Source: Mastigamoeba balamuthi (lineage: Eukaryota; Evosea; Mastigamoebida; Mastigamoebidae). From it: a stretch of 64,000 nucleotides of DNA. The stretch spans positions 201,807 to 265,806 of the forward strand of contig CACRSC010000022.1 of assembly GCA_902651635.1 (NCBI GenBank), in the 5' to 3' direction. The notes under the pieces are model-generated. The model saw nothing but the letters and a program-made list of their open reading frames with translations. It did not search any database and was not told where the DNA came from. Positions 10,603-22,840 of the stretch are shown piece by piece (within the stretch, counting starts at the first letter, position 1; every line of letters begins with the position of its first letter). The position numbers were made by a program, and so were the translations under genes.

Positions 10603-13600
10603 ATGTCCACCGAGGCAGCAGGGCCGCTGGCGGGGATGGTGTTCCTGCTGCACAACCAGCCGCTGGCCAAGAAGCACCAGCTCGCCGAGCTCATCCGCGA
10701 CTACGGCGGCACCGTCGCCCTCATGTGCACCAAGAACGTGCGCTGCTCGCTGCTCCAGCAGGGCCAGCGGGTGCTCTGTGTCCCCACAGCCGCTCGGGGC
10801 CCGTGCAGGTGACGCACGTGGTGGCCACGCCTGCGGAGATCAAGGAGCGGACGTCCAAGATGGCCGAGTTCGCACGTCGCAGAGTGGCCGTCGTCACCGA
10901 GTCTTTCCTCGCGGACCGCACCCGCGGCAGGCCCAAGGCGCCCAGGCCAGCCTCCTCGGGGCCCCCCGGGGCGCCCCCGAGCCTCCTGCGGCCGCTGGAG
11001 TCGGCCAGGCCGCTGCTGTCGGCGTCGTGCGGGGGAGCAGTCGCGGGGGCCGTCGACAGCGGGAAAGAAGAGAAAACAGAGGCGCTGCTGCCGCCCGCCG
11101 GCGCCGAGATCGCGGCGGCTGTGACGGCCTACAGGCCGCTGAAGGTGCCGGTGCCCGTCGTCACGCTGTGCCTGCCGTCGTCTGGTGGGCGTTTTCTCTT
11201 TTTTTGCCTCCGCGAATTGGACCGCTGACATTCCGTGGGCGAATTCGCAATTCGCAATTCGCAATTGGGCAATTTGCACCACAAGGGCCCAACTCGGGGG
11301 ACTTCCAGGTCGCGGTGGTCGGGCTCAATTTCATCGCGGGGCCGGCGTTCAGGGTGCGCTTCGGCACCGTCGTGGCAGACGACGTCGAGTTCCACGCCAA
11401 CACGTCGATCATCGCCCACGTGCCCTCGGCCATGTAAGAAAACTGCGCAGCGAGACAATTGTGGGCGCCCAAATTCAATTGGCTTCCCAATTCCCCCTCT
11501 CGCTGTTAGAATCAGGCCGGGAATTGTGATGGCGCAGGCGTCCAACGACAGCGGGGCCACGTGGGGGTTCCCCGTGGAGTTCCGCTTCTTCGACGCGCTG
11601 GCGCCGACGGCCGCGCACCCCGTCGAGGCGAAGATCTCGATGCTGCGCAGCCAGCTGCAGAACATGCGCCGCGCCATCACCAACATCCAGCAGATGGAGA
11701 TCGACATCCGGTGCGCTGCTGCCCTCCCTGGGCTCCCTGGGCCAGCGGCCGAGGGCCTGAGACCCCTCCCTGCCCTCGCTCTGCAGCACGCAGCTCTCGC
11801 AGATGACGGGGACCGTGGAGCTGGGGCTGGAAGAGGAGCAGGAAACGCAGGCAGAAGGCGCAGGCAAAGATACAGCGGCAGCGGCGGCAGCGGCGGAGGC
11901 GGCGCCCAGGCCGGCCAGGGCGCGGCACGAGGGGCTGGACCGCGAGGTGCGGCTGTTCATCAGCTCGCCGTTCAGGGACATGCGGGAGGAGCGCGACCGC
12001 ATCGTCAAGCTCGTGATACCGAAGCTGCGCAAGGTCTGCATGGAGCGCGACGTCGTGCTGAGCTACGTCGACCTGCGCTGGGGCGTCACCGGGGCCCAGA
12101 GCGAGCAGGCGACGATGCTGCTCATGTGCCTGCGCGAGGTCGAGAAGAGCAGCGCCGTCATCGGGCTCTACGGCGAGCGCTACGGCTGGTCCATCACCAC
12201 AGAGGGCGACACGTCGCACAACGACCTCCTGGCGTGCGCCCTCCCCCGCTCCCCCGCCCCCTGCGGCTGCACGGGGAGGGTACTGAGGGGTGCCTCCGTG
12301 CCCGTGTGTGCCCCGGGGGCCCGCGGTGCAGGCGGTCGTTCGAGCTGGCCGCCAAGGAGTTCCCGTGGATCAACGACTACCGCGACCGCAGTGTCACGGA
12401 GCTCGAGATGCGCATGGTGCTGCGCCACGAGCACAGCGGCGACCCCAAGCCGGCGTGGTTCTACCTCCGCGACGCGTACTTCCTCGAAGACGTCCCCAAG
12501 GCCGAGCGCCACCTCTACGCCGCCGAGGCGAGATTCCCCCGCGGACACCCCGAATCCCCAATTCCCAGTTTTTGAATATTGCCTGCGTCCCCCCTCTCTC
12601 GACTGCAGGGCCCGCAAGCAGCGCAGAAGCTGGCGGCGCTCAAGAGCGACATCTGCGCGAGCGGGTACCCTGTGCGCGAGTACATGCGGCCGGCGCAGGT
12701 GACGGAGCTGGTGCTGGACCACCTGCGCGAGTACATCGACAGCAAGTTCCCCGAGAGCGACGCGCTCTCGGACAACGACCGCGAGAACTTCCGCCACCAG
12801 GTCTTCGCGCACTCGCTGCGCCGCGTGTTCCTGCCCGCCGAGCGCCTGCTCATGGCCCTCGACAAGCACGTGGCCGGCGAGCTGGAGCAGCCGCTGGTGG
12901 TCGTCGGGGAGCCCGGGTGCGGCAAGTCGGCGCTGATAGCCAACTGGATCGAGCGGCACCGCGAGCACCACCCCGAGAACGTCGTCGTCGAGCACTACGT
13001 GGGCTGCTCGGCCATGTCGACGCACTACGCGTTCATCCTCTGGCGCGTGATGGACCAGGTCATGCGGGCGCTCGACATCGAGGACGAGCAGCTGCCGGAC
13101 CCCACGCGGCAGGCAGAGGCCGTCGTGGCCATGTTCCCCGCGTGGATCGAGGCAGCCGTCGAGAAGAGGAACCCCAACCGCAGGTCCGTCGTCATCTGCA
13201 TCGACGGGCTCAACAAGATCGACGAGCGCCAGAACGCGCTCGAGCTCGTCTGGTTCCCCAGGTCCTTCCCCAGCCGCGTCCGCGTCGTCGTCACCACCCT
13301 CCCCAACTCCCGCGTCCTCCACGCCCTCAAGGTTCGGTTCACCTCTCGACCCTGCCCCTCCACAAGCATGCACCCTCCCTCTGCCCCCGAGTCTCCCTTC
13401 GTGTGCTGCGTGCTTACCAATGGTTTTCCTCAGACTTGCAATTGAGTGTCTTCCTTTTGTTGTTGTGTTGGCCGAATAACGAACGTTCTCTCTCCTCCAC
13501 CTCCTTCTTTCTCTGCGCCTCTGCGCGCGTTATCACTAAGCTCATGTGCGTGCTTGTCCATTTGTGTATTCTATCGTACTGCGTGCTTCAACAAGTCTTT

Positions 13601-16452
13601 TATGGGCTCATTCCTTCATGGATTCTGTCATCCCAACTTGCTTCTGCCGACACGTTTGCACACACCGCCAACCATTGAATCATAAACCGCATGAACTGCA
13701 GAAACGGGAATGCCCGGTGCTGGAGATCGAGCTGCTGCAGGAGGCGGAGCGCAAGTCGTTTGTGCGGATGTACCTGAACCAGCGGGCCAAGAAGCTCAAC
13801 GAGCAGCAGGAGTTCAAGATCGCCTCGACGCCGCAGACGGCCAACCCGCGCTTCCTGCAGACGCTCCTCGACGACATCGCCGTCTTCGGCGAGCACGAGA
13901 ACCTCGAGAAGCGCCTGACGACGTGCCTCGAAGCCAAGAACACGGCGCAGCTCTACCAGTTCATGATACACCGCCTCGAGGCCGACTACGACCCCGACAA
14001 CAAGGGCACCGTCAAGCACTTCCTCTCGTTCCTCTCGGCCGCGCGCCGCGGGCTCAACCTCGACACGGAGCTCGCGCCGCTGCTTGAGGCCGCCGGCGTG
14101 CCGCTCGACGACTGGCAGAGCCTCTTTGTCGTCGTCGAGGACCTGCTGGTCTCGATGGGCGGCATCGTCAGCTTCGCCAACGAGGACATCGCCTCGGCGG
14201 TGCGCTCGGTGTACCTGTGGGACCGCGCCGCGTGCTGCGCGTACCACGCCAAGCTGGCGGCGCTGTTCGCGGGCATCGGCGGCGTCACCGAGCGCAAGGT
14301 CGAGGAGCTGCCCTACCAGTACGAGCAGACGGGCGACTGGGACGCGCTCTCGGGCTGCATCTCCAGCATCCTCGTCTTCGACAAGCTCTTCACCCCCGTC
14401 AACAAATACGACCTGGTCCGCTCGCCCGTCGCTTGTGGCGGCGTCAATTGATTCGCTTATTCCTTCGGTTTTGGGGGTCCGCAGTTCCGCTACGTGAGGG
14501 CGCTCGAGAAGAACGTGCCGTCGTTCGACGTGGTGGCGGTGTTCACCAAGGTGCTGTCCGAGGCGCAGCTGCCGCAGGACATCATACCCGCGGACCTCTT
14601 CTACAGGGTGGGCAAGTTCTTTGACGAGATGTCCAAGTTCAGGGGCGCGGAGCAGACGTACCTCAAGGCCATCGAGCTCTACAGCAACAACACGATGCCG
14701 CTCGAGGTCGCCAAGGTCAAGCGCGACCTCGCACAGCTCTACAGCGTCGGCGGGCGCACAGAGGACGCGCTGCGCATCATGCTGCAGGTCGTCCAGGAGT
14801 ACGAGAAGGAGAAGGGCCCCGACGACGTCGACGTGGGCACCACGCTCAACCGCCTCGGCCAGCTCTACATCATCATGAAGAGGTCCGTGCCTGAGCCCTC
14901 TTCCAACTTCACAGGCCTGGTTCTCTTTCCTCGGTGTTCTCTGTGTTCTGTTGTCCGCTGTGCTGTCCTCGTGTCTGAAGGCTCAATGGCTGCTATGGGG
15001 CCTCGCAGGGGAGAGTTGGCCCACGAGGCGCTGGACCGCGCGCTCATCATCTGCGAGTCGCAGCTGGGGGCAGACCACCCGGTGACCGCCGACGTCAACT
15101 ACTACCTGGGATGCCTCTACCTAGTCGAGCGCGACCTCAAGCTCGGGAACCTCGATAAGTCCGAGGAGTACCTCAAGGCGCGCTCAATCATTCATCCTGA
15201 GTAGAAGACCCACAAAGAGAGTGGGCTTCAGAGGCAGCAGAAGGGGGTGGCAACGATACAGGCACTGTTGTGTGGGCCAGAACTGACTGAGGCCTGCTGC
15301 AGAGAGCGCTCAAGAGCAAGGAGCAGGCGTTCGGGTACTGGCACCCGGACGTGGCCAACGTGCTCAACAGGCTCGGGTCCGTGTACGTCGAGATGTCGCA
15401 GTTCAACGACGCCGAGGAGTGCTTCAAGCTGGCCCTCGAGATCCGCGAGTCTGCGCTGGGGCCCCGGCACTCGCGCACCGCCCAGACGCTCAAGAGCATG
15501 ATCAACCTCTACGAGATGCAGGAGCTGCTCCCCAAGGCTCTCGACGTCGCCCAGAGGTGCGCGGCCCTCTGCGTTGTCTTAGTGGCCGCCGCTCGTATGA
15601 CGCACTGTGCCTCCGCAGGGCGCTGGACATCACCCGCGAGATCTTCGGGCCCGGCCACAAGACGGTGGCCAACATCCTGCTGCGCATCGGGTTCCTGTAC
15701 TTCAACATGGGCAAGAAGGACGAGAGCAGGGGCGCGTTCCAGCAGGCCATCGACACGCTGTCCGCGACGCTCGGCCCAGGTTCCCAGAGCTTCCAACTGA
15801 GGCCCTACCCCTCACACGGCCCGCAGAGCACCCGGAGACGGTCGAGGCGATGAACACAATGGACGAGCTGATACTGGGGAAGAAGAAGGAGGTCGTCCAG
15901 ACACTCGAGGAGACGCCCATCCGCAAGACCAAGTCCATCGCAGACATAGCTGCCATTGCTGCTGGCGCGTCTGGCGGCATTCCTCCTCCGCCTCCTCTGC
16001 CACCGCCACCACCGGGAATGCCAGGGTTCGCAGAAGTGTACGGTGGCATGCCACCTCCTCCACCTCCACCGCCTCCAGGCATGCTCAATGCGCCTATTGG
16101 TGGTGGCATTCCGCCGCCGCCGCCGATGCCCAGTGGTCGTACGTACTCGCTTGACGGTATTCATGCTTACCACAGACTTGTTCTTGAAGCTCTCGGGGGA
16201 ACTGCGAATGCACTCGTGGGACAGGACCTACCCAAGCAGATGCAGGGTGTACGCTGGCAAAAATACCGGTGCTCAAGTTTGATTCAATGCTGCTTCTTTT
16301 GTTTGCAGGGTCTGCCGGCGGACCTCAAGCACCAGATCACGGCACTGAAGAAGACTGAAAAGAAGGAGGATCGCAGCGACGCAAGAGCCCAGGCCATCTC
16401 GATGATCGGAGCCAAGCAGAAGAAGTTCAACATGGCTCTGAAGAGGAGGTGA
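10603..16452 (+). CDS. BRCT-TIG-DUF4062-NACHT-like NTPase-TPR-polyproline protein
   Basis: Fifteen exons give about 1484 residues: 10603-10737, 10809-11184, 11286-11433, 11510-11710, 11787-12233, 12332-12527, 12609-13331, 13702-14415, 14485-14882, 15009-15177, 15303-15556, 15619-15779, 15827-16142, 16176-16248 and 16309-16452. All phases agree. In order: BRCT-like (IRDYGGTVALMCTKN then VTHVVATPAE; residues 8-75), TIG/IPT (VAVVGLNFIAGPAFRVRFG; 160-240), DUF4062 (VRLFISSPFRDMREERDRIV, YVDLRWGVTGAQSEQ, GLYGERYGW; 340-440), P-loop NTPase (Walker A GEPGCGKSAL near 601, Walker B VVICIDGLNK), a helical region, kinesin-light-chain-like TPRs (about 960-1260), FH1-like proline runs and a basic tail. 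The DUF4062-NTPase-TPR core matches nephrocystin-3 and Dictyostelium TPR proteins. STAND NTPases of this plan are signalling switches; the trigger is unknown. Introns after exons 6 and 10 appear to be GC-AG. Confidence 0.85.
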
Positions 16453-19400
16453 CCATGCCTCTGCTTCATTCGTGGACGAAGAACTCAAACAGGAGTATCT
16501 GAAATCCATACATTCCGAAACCTCAGATATGCAAACACGCCATTGCTTTGTTCAAATGGATCCCTGTTTCCCGATTTTTCAAATGTGACTTTTGCCTTAC
16601 CCCCATTTGATGAAGTGTCCATGGGAAATAGTTTAACAGTTCAAATCACCCAGGACTTATCCATGCTGGAAGGCCAGAGGAAAGACAGGCTGATCTCTCA
16701 CTGAGCCATACAAGTAACTCTGCACAATGTTATCTGTGTTGCCCTTACTTGTTGAGATGATCTTTGCAACAGAGCACCAGGCCCACTGCTTTATACAATG
16801 GTCTGGCCCACTGGCCTTGCAAGAATTTGAGCAGAAATAACATTGTAACGTGTTATGTATAATTGTGGGCATCATTAAGCTCCATAAGGGTATCAGGCAG
16901 TGATATCAGTGCAACAATAATACTCTCGTTTGTTAATCTTAATAAGACTCATATAGTACTTCAACCTTGATCAGAAATGCAAATAATACTTAATAGTGTA
17001 GAAAGTCAAGTTATTGCAGCAAGAATCAAGTTTATTCCACCAGTAATTAGAGTCACTCTCTGGATGGATTCTACAAACATTCCACTATGGCATCGAAGGG
17101 AGTATGAATGCCATGTTTGATTTACCTTATCATGCACAGAGAGAAGGAATTCTGGAGTGGAAAGAAAAAATGTCCAGTAAATCAATGCATGATATGAACA
17201 GATGCTTGTTGTTTTATACAAGCAATATGAAGTACAGTCCAAAGATACATGATGCTGAATGGCTCTGTCATCATGCAGATTGAATACAAGAGCAATTTCA
17301 ACAGAATGTTCTAATTAGTGATTATCACTTAGTGCAGGTTTCAAGATGATTAAATTTACCAAAGATTTAGTGGTTATGAAGCAAATGCACTGTCTCTCCA
17401 ATGATATGTGGCATTTTCTCTGGCTCTGAGCCTTGCTCCATACACAGTATCATTCACTGATTCGTGCACTCTATTCCTGCTGTTAGCAATAGCATCCTTT
17501 TTTTTATGTGTTATGCAGTATTTTTTCAGAAGTGTTTACATCTGAAGCCACCTCATGAGGGGTGTAAGAAGCTGTGAATGTTCAAGGCAATGGTTTGACC
17601 TGTGGACTGTCAACATTGCACATGATCAGGCATCAGAGGAGGTCAAGAATACCCTAATGGCAGGAATAACTACGATGAACAGTCACTGTCATATGAGTGA
17701 CCTGCTGTGATGATGCTTTCCTGAGTTGTACTGTGTGATAAGAAGGTGACCTTCATTCTCTGTAGTGGCAAACTGGCATTAGAGAGACATGGTATACAGA
17801 TTTTTCAAGAAAGAGTGCTGCAGTATGTTATTCAGAAGGGTATGTACTGTGGTAGTGTTCTAGAAGGGGTCCTGTATGGAGTGGAGACTTACTGTGGGTT
17901 TCTCTCTCTATTATGAGTGCCCTTGGGGAGGGTCAGGCCAATGGCATCATTCTACATCAGCAGAGCCATATCAATGGTGGAATATCTCTGAATTCACCAC
18001 ACTGCTCCCACTACACCATGGCCTTGCCTTGCATATGTGCAAGCCTTACACAGGCAGACGTAATGACATCAGTAACAGTGATGGTGACTTGGAGGAAGGC
18101 AACAGCAACGAGGACATCATGGCTGTGCTGGCACTCTGTGCACCCTGCTTTCTTTTAGAAGAGGGTGTTAGGGTCCGGGGCCTGTGGTCCATTGCTTGGT
18201 GGCCCCAGCAGAGACAATGGTGTGTCTGCGAACTCGTGCATACAGTTCACATCATCCATTGGGCGGGCACATCTGAATACATCAGAAGTGCTCTTAATCA
18301 GTTCACAGACCATGCAGTCACCAGGCCAGTCGCCACTGCAGCAGGGTATGCCTGCTGCATGTGGTCTGGTGATCGAAGCAGAGGAGGGTGGACCTGTGCC
18401 TTAAAGGGTGAGGTGCCAGGGAACATGATGACAGGGTTCAGGTGCATGTTGATTATTGCACCCTAGGTTGCAATGGCCCACCAGGACGTAGTCATTGATC
18501 AGTACCATGTTGGTCACAAGAATGCAGTACATGCATAGTAAGACAGTTCTGGGAGTATGCAGGGGCACTACTGCCTTGCCTGAGATGGGAATGCATAAGC
18601 CATTGCCCAGGCAGATGTGCAATGTCATGCATAGTGACACCTGCATATGTAGCCAAGAGGCAAGGCAGCATTGCATGATGCTGTACACAGTGCTGGTATC
18701 AGCAACACAGCAGACAGTGCATTCATCAATAAGTGTGGCCTTAAACGTGACCAATGGCAAGCTAGTGAGGTAGGGCACAGAGAGTTCAAGGGCAGTGCTA
18801 ACAGCCTGAATGAGATTATCAGCATGTGTCACAGGGCCCACTGAGGAAACTGCAGTGGGCTCAGTGGGATCAATGCTAAGGGCCATGTTGAGGTAGATCA
18901 GAGGCCACTTCTGATAACAGTAATAGCAGTATGGAGATTAATCATATTGATTTGGTAAGGAAGTTAAATGAACAGTAACCCGTAGGATTACATGATTGAT
19001 ATTCAAATTCTGGAACCCGTACTCTTTGCTGAGTCTGACCATAGCACAAGAGCTAACAGGGCAAGTACAGTCATTGACTGAGTAACATGGATATTCTGGG
19101 CCAGACAGAGCACTGGCCCATCCATGGCAGAACATGAACACACTGCATTTTTGAGCAAAAACACCATAGGCTGGCTTTGTGCTTGCAAGAAGACAACAGA
19201 ATGACCAAACTGATGTCATCCAGAGGGCACTTCTTTTCCACTTACAGAAGATACTATTGTACCCCGAAAAGGAAGTCACTGTTGGGCCAATGACCTGTAT
19301 CAGACCTGAGGTGAAAAATGCACAGAAGGATGGTGGTCACACAGTGGGCATGTGGGCTCTTGCGGTGTCTGTGGGGCCACAGTTCGTAAGCAAGGTCCAA

Positions 19401-20650
19401 CAGGGGCTTGAGTGGGCATGGGCAGCTGGGTGAGAGTGAGCGCGGGGACAGGGCATCATAGAATGGTGCTGGGGGCTGTACGGTGATGTCTGACATGTCA
19501 AGGTGGGTCACTAGGGGCTGCAAGGCAGGTATGCTTCACATCACCATCACGGGCACCAGTGCTGGTACAGCAGTGGGCCACAGGACGGGAACACTGATAT
19601 CAGTACCAGTGTCTAGCACCACTGACTTTTTAGGGTGGCATGACATGCCATCCACAGCATCAGCATTGCAGCTGGGTTCAAATACCTTTGACTGCTTGCT
19701 CTATACAGGATGGCTTCAGGTGCAAAGACTGTGGCATCCCCACTTGATATCCACGAGCTCGAACATGTGACAGTGCAGGCTGTAGACCACAGAGCTATCT
19801 CTGACATTGCTGAAATCGATTATGTCATCATTCAGGCTTTCTGGTGCTCTGCCAATGCTTGCCCTGAAGCCGCACTTGAACACTGACCTGCCATTGGGCC
19901 CGAAGTTTACTGCTGGCCCGAAGTTTACTGCTGCCAGCTTGTTCAAGTCTGTGTTGACTCCGCTGTCCACTACATCAGGAATATCGAACAGATCACAAGC
20001 AGCCTACTTGCAGTCATCGAGAGTGATGAGCAAGATGGTTCCTTGTGAGTTGCTCCCAGAGCTATGGCAATATCTGAGGGAAGGTGGTTGGAAGTGCTGA
20101 TGTCAGGCACGACTCTTTTTAGTTTGATAAGTTTACCAACACTGTGCCTTTCGGCCCTCCATCACATCCAGCCCATTCATTTTTAAATATAATCGGGTTC
20201 AGGGGGCACAGTGACTATCTGCCACAGGGTGCTACAAGCTGTGTCAGTAAAGCGATTCCGGGAATCACTGCCAAGTGTTAGTTGGCAGTGATTCCGGGAA
20301 TCACTGCCAAGTGTTAGTTGGCTGAAATAGCTACACCATTGGGAAGTTTCTGAAGCACACAGGCATTCCCTGTTAGCACTCCTCCCCTTTCCCAAACCCA
20401 GAGGTGTATTGCATGGTTCCCCTCCCCAAGAGAATGCCAGAAACACAGTTCCTTGCTCGTCCTTGCCCCAGAGACATGTCACCACATTGTACGTATCAGT
20501 GTCGAGAAACTTCTTGATGATCATGTTGAGTGCCCTCTGAGTAACTTTGATAACCACATCGTAGCTGTATTTGGCCACCTGTGACTTACTTGCTGGCCTT
20601 TCCGTCATGGCCACCAACTGGCATAGAGCCGTGCAGAGCAACCCTGTGCT
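16453..20650. other. AT-rich region without a supported gene
   Basis: Base composition drops sharply from the GC-rich coding region. 16,500-17,850 shows no frame worth calling. 17,850-20,650 has a mixed composition and several minus-strand open stretches (for example 18401-18886, 19716-19970 and 20183-20641) whose translations look protein-like in patches but do not form one frame and match no family I know. They read as the remains of one or more mobile elements. No terminal repeats were identified by eye. Confidence 0.4.
20254..20323. repeat. 36-bp tandem duplication with internal palindrome
   Basis: Two virtually identical 36-bp units start at 20254 and 20290. Each opens with the palindrome GATTCCGGGAATC, followed by ACTGCCAAGTGTTAGTTGGC. 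Confidence 0.9.
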
Positions 20651-20674
20651 CGCTGGGCTCCACGTGAGACGAGG

Positions 20675-21430
20675 TCACACACTCCAAGGCCGCACTAGTT
20701 GTCTCCCCCTGTCAAGGCCGTTCCGTTGTGTGATATCACACGTGAGTGAGACAGTGTCAGCATCGGCATGTGCACTGCATGACAACACGAAGGTGTAGGC
20801 CCCGAACTGCCCGGTCACATGAACAAAGTCATCACTGCCATCGTTGGCACAGGCATCAGAGCTGACAGTGCTTGCCTGCGAGAAGAGGGCGCAGCTGCCG
20901 AGAAGAAAGGACAGGACCACCCTGCAGTGGGTTGCAGCAAAGAGCATCTTGAAGCAGTTCCCGAATCCTCGAGGGCCACAATAGGATCAGCCTCGCCAGC
21001 ACACTGCGCAAGTGCTGCGGCCGGCTGTGCCATACAGGCCACGAGATCACTGAGGTCCAGTGTGAAGATCGCACAGCACTTGGCATCACTGAGCCACTGC
21101 ACAAATGCTAGTGCGCTCTCGGCTATGTTGCCCGTGACCTGCATGTGCACCCACAGTGAAAGAGTTTGTTAAGGCCAAACACAATTTGAGGAAAAAAGCT
21201 GAGGTACTCACTGGCAAAGCATGCAGCGTGGCCACGAAGATAAATACTGGTTCCAGACTGCGAGTCGTGGAGCTGTATGTCACCAGTGGAAATGCTGTTC
21301 TCGGTGGCATTGTGGGGGTGCTGAGCAACCATTGCCATCCAGCACCCAGTGACATCAACCGAGAGGGCAGTAGCATGGGCTCCCATCAGCTCTGACAGCC
21401 TGTCGAATTGCCTTGCGAGGTGCAGCACTC
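20675..21430 (-). other. Coding-like stretch, gene structure unresolved
   Basis: GC content rises here and the minus strand has overlapping open frames in different phases. One (20675-20947) starts MLFAATHCRVVLSFLLGSCA, which resembles a signal peptide, and continues DDFVHVTGQFGAYTFVLSCS. Another (20815-21150) reads NIAESALAFVQWLSDAKCCA, preceded by a good splice acceptor near 21140. A third (21123-21428) reads LMGAHATALSVDVTGCWMAM. They cannot all be right. A multi-exon secreted protein on the minus strand is the likeliest explanation; function unknown. Confidence 0.3.
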
Positions 21431-21902
21431 GACAGCGACTCGCCTAGCTGCCACGTGTACACAGCCAGATCGGTCACAACTGCCAGAGAGTTGGAGGCCT
21501 CCCAGTGGGCTCGTGTGCCGCCCTGGCCAGCTGGAATTTTTGGGAATTAGTGAAAATACAAGAAACTCCGAACTCACAAGTTGAAGAACACGGGACGTGA
21601 CTGGCTTTACTTCCATCAGACGAGCCGAGTTGTTAGTAAATGATTTTTGGCATTCACCTTTTGATCCTTTTCGTAGTGACGAAACAGCCCACATTTTCTT
21701 CATTATTTCTGTTCTCCTGTGCAACTTGGGGCTTCTCTCTTCTTTCTCGTGAACATCTCTGCATTGAAGAGGAAAAGACGGGCGTGAAGGAGCAGCGCAA
21801 AAGGTGCATTTCATTTTTGGTTTGGCGGGTGTGGGTGCGTTTCATCTCGGTGTGTTGGTCCACTCACCAAAAACCACATACACGCACTACACCCCTTTGA
21901 AG

Positions 21903-22840
21903 ATGGTGACTCTGCATGTTCCTTCTACTGCTGGCATTGTGGCCACTATTGCCTGCCTGCTGGGAGCAGCTGCAGCAGCCTCTACAGGGTCGGCGTGCTC
22001 CTGCGGCTCGTCGTGCCGCACCACAACAGTGCAGCCTGGCATGAGCACCACTCTGATGAGTGGCAGGTGCCCCTACGGGTGGAACATCTTGGTCACGTCC
22101 ATGGTCGTTCAAACATCATTGCCCTCAGAGCGCTTCTCGCTCTGCACCAGCGCCGACAGCAGCAGTGGGGCAGCTCTTCCATCGTGGTGCTACAACAGCT
22201 CCTCACCCAAGAATGTGCATACCATTTCCTCTCTATTTCTCAGCCTGACGGTTGTGGCTGGGTGAACGCACAGGTGACCTGCTTCAGTGACCGCACGGGG
22301 TTTGTAGCAGACTTCAACACGCTCACGGTAGCCGCCACGTGTGTTGGCCCTGCTGCGTGCAACATCTCGTACATGGTCAGGAGCAGGTGCCTGACGTCCA
22401 GCGACTTCACGTGGGCGCTCGGTCCGTGGTCGGCCTGCGAGGCTGACTGCCACCAGTCGGCACCACTCACGTGCCTCGAGAACGGAGAGCACGTCGTCGG
22501 GCCCTCCAACTGTTCGCAGACCACCATCCCCCTCTACCGCAGGCGCTGCAGCAGCGGCGAGGGCCAGTGCCGCCCAGGGACGATCGAGCCGAACCCCGGG
22601 CAGTGCAGGTGCTGGTGCAGCCGCACCACCAGGAATGACGAGCAGGCAGCGGGCACCTTCGACATCCGCTCGACAGGGTGCGATGGCTGCTCACCCGCCG
22701 CGTGCAGGGAGAGGTATCCTGTTGCCTGTGCGGCAAACATATCGGGAGGATTTGCCGGGACTGTCTGCACAGGGAGCACATTCTCTATGTCTCCTGTGGC
22801 GCTCTTCATTCTCGTTCTTGCTCTTGTTGCGGTGTGCTGA
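21903..22840 (+). CDS. Secreted Cys-rich protein with TSP1-like motif, probable GPI anchor
   Basis: Exons 21903-22214 and 22244-22840, split by a 29-bp intron in phase 0, give 302 residues. The start MVTLHVPSTAGIVATIACLL is a signal peptide, followed by a Cys-rich region (ACSCGSSC). The middle contains WALGPWSACEADC, which fits the start of a thrombospondin type-1 repeat (W-x5-W-x2-C). Asn-Cys-Ser and Asn-Ile-Ser sites could be glycosylated. The C terminus is a hydrophobic tail (PVALFILVLALVAVC) with no basic anchor after it, preceded by small residues (NISGGFAG), as expected for a GPI-attachment signal. It is likely a cell-surface protein. The very short intron is supported by frame and by matching splice sites but is unusually small. 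It lies in otherwise gene-poor DNA. Confidence 0.7.

Noticed and set aside
15178-15302. Canonical GT donor eight codons downstream (GA then GTAGAAG) for the tenth intron of the NTPase gene
   Set aside because: It needs a weaker acceptor and inserts residues that break the TPR period, so the GC donor was preferred.
18401-18886. Aspartic-protease-like reading of a minus-strand fragment
   Set aside because: The resemblance rests on one short patch (ATLIDECTV) with no catalytic triplet, so no family was assigned.
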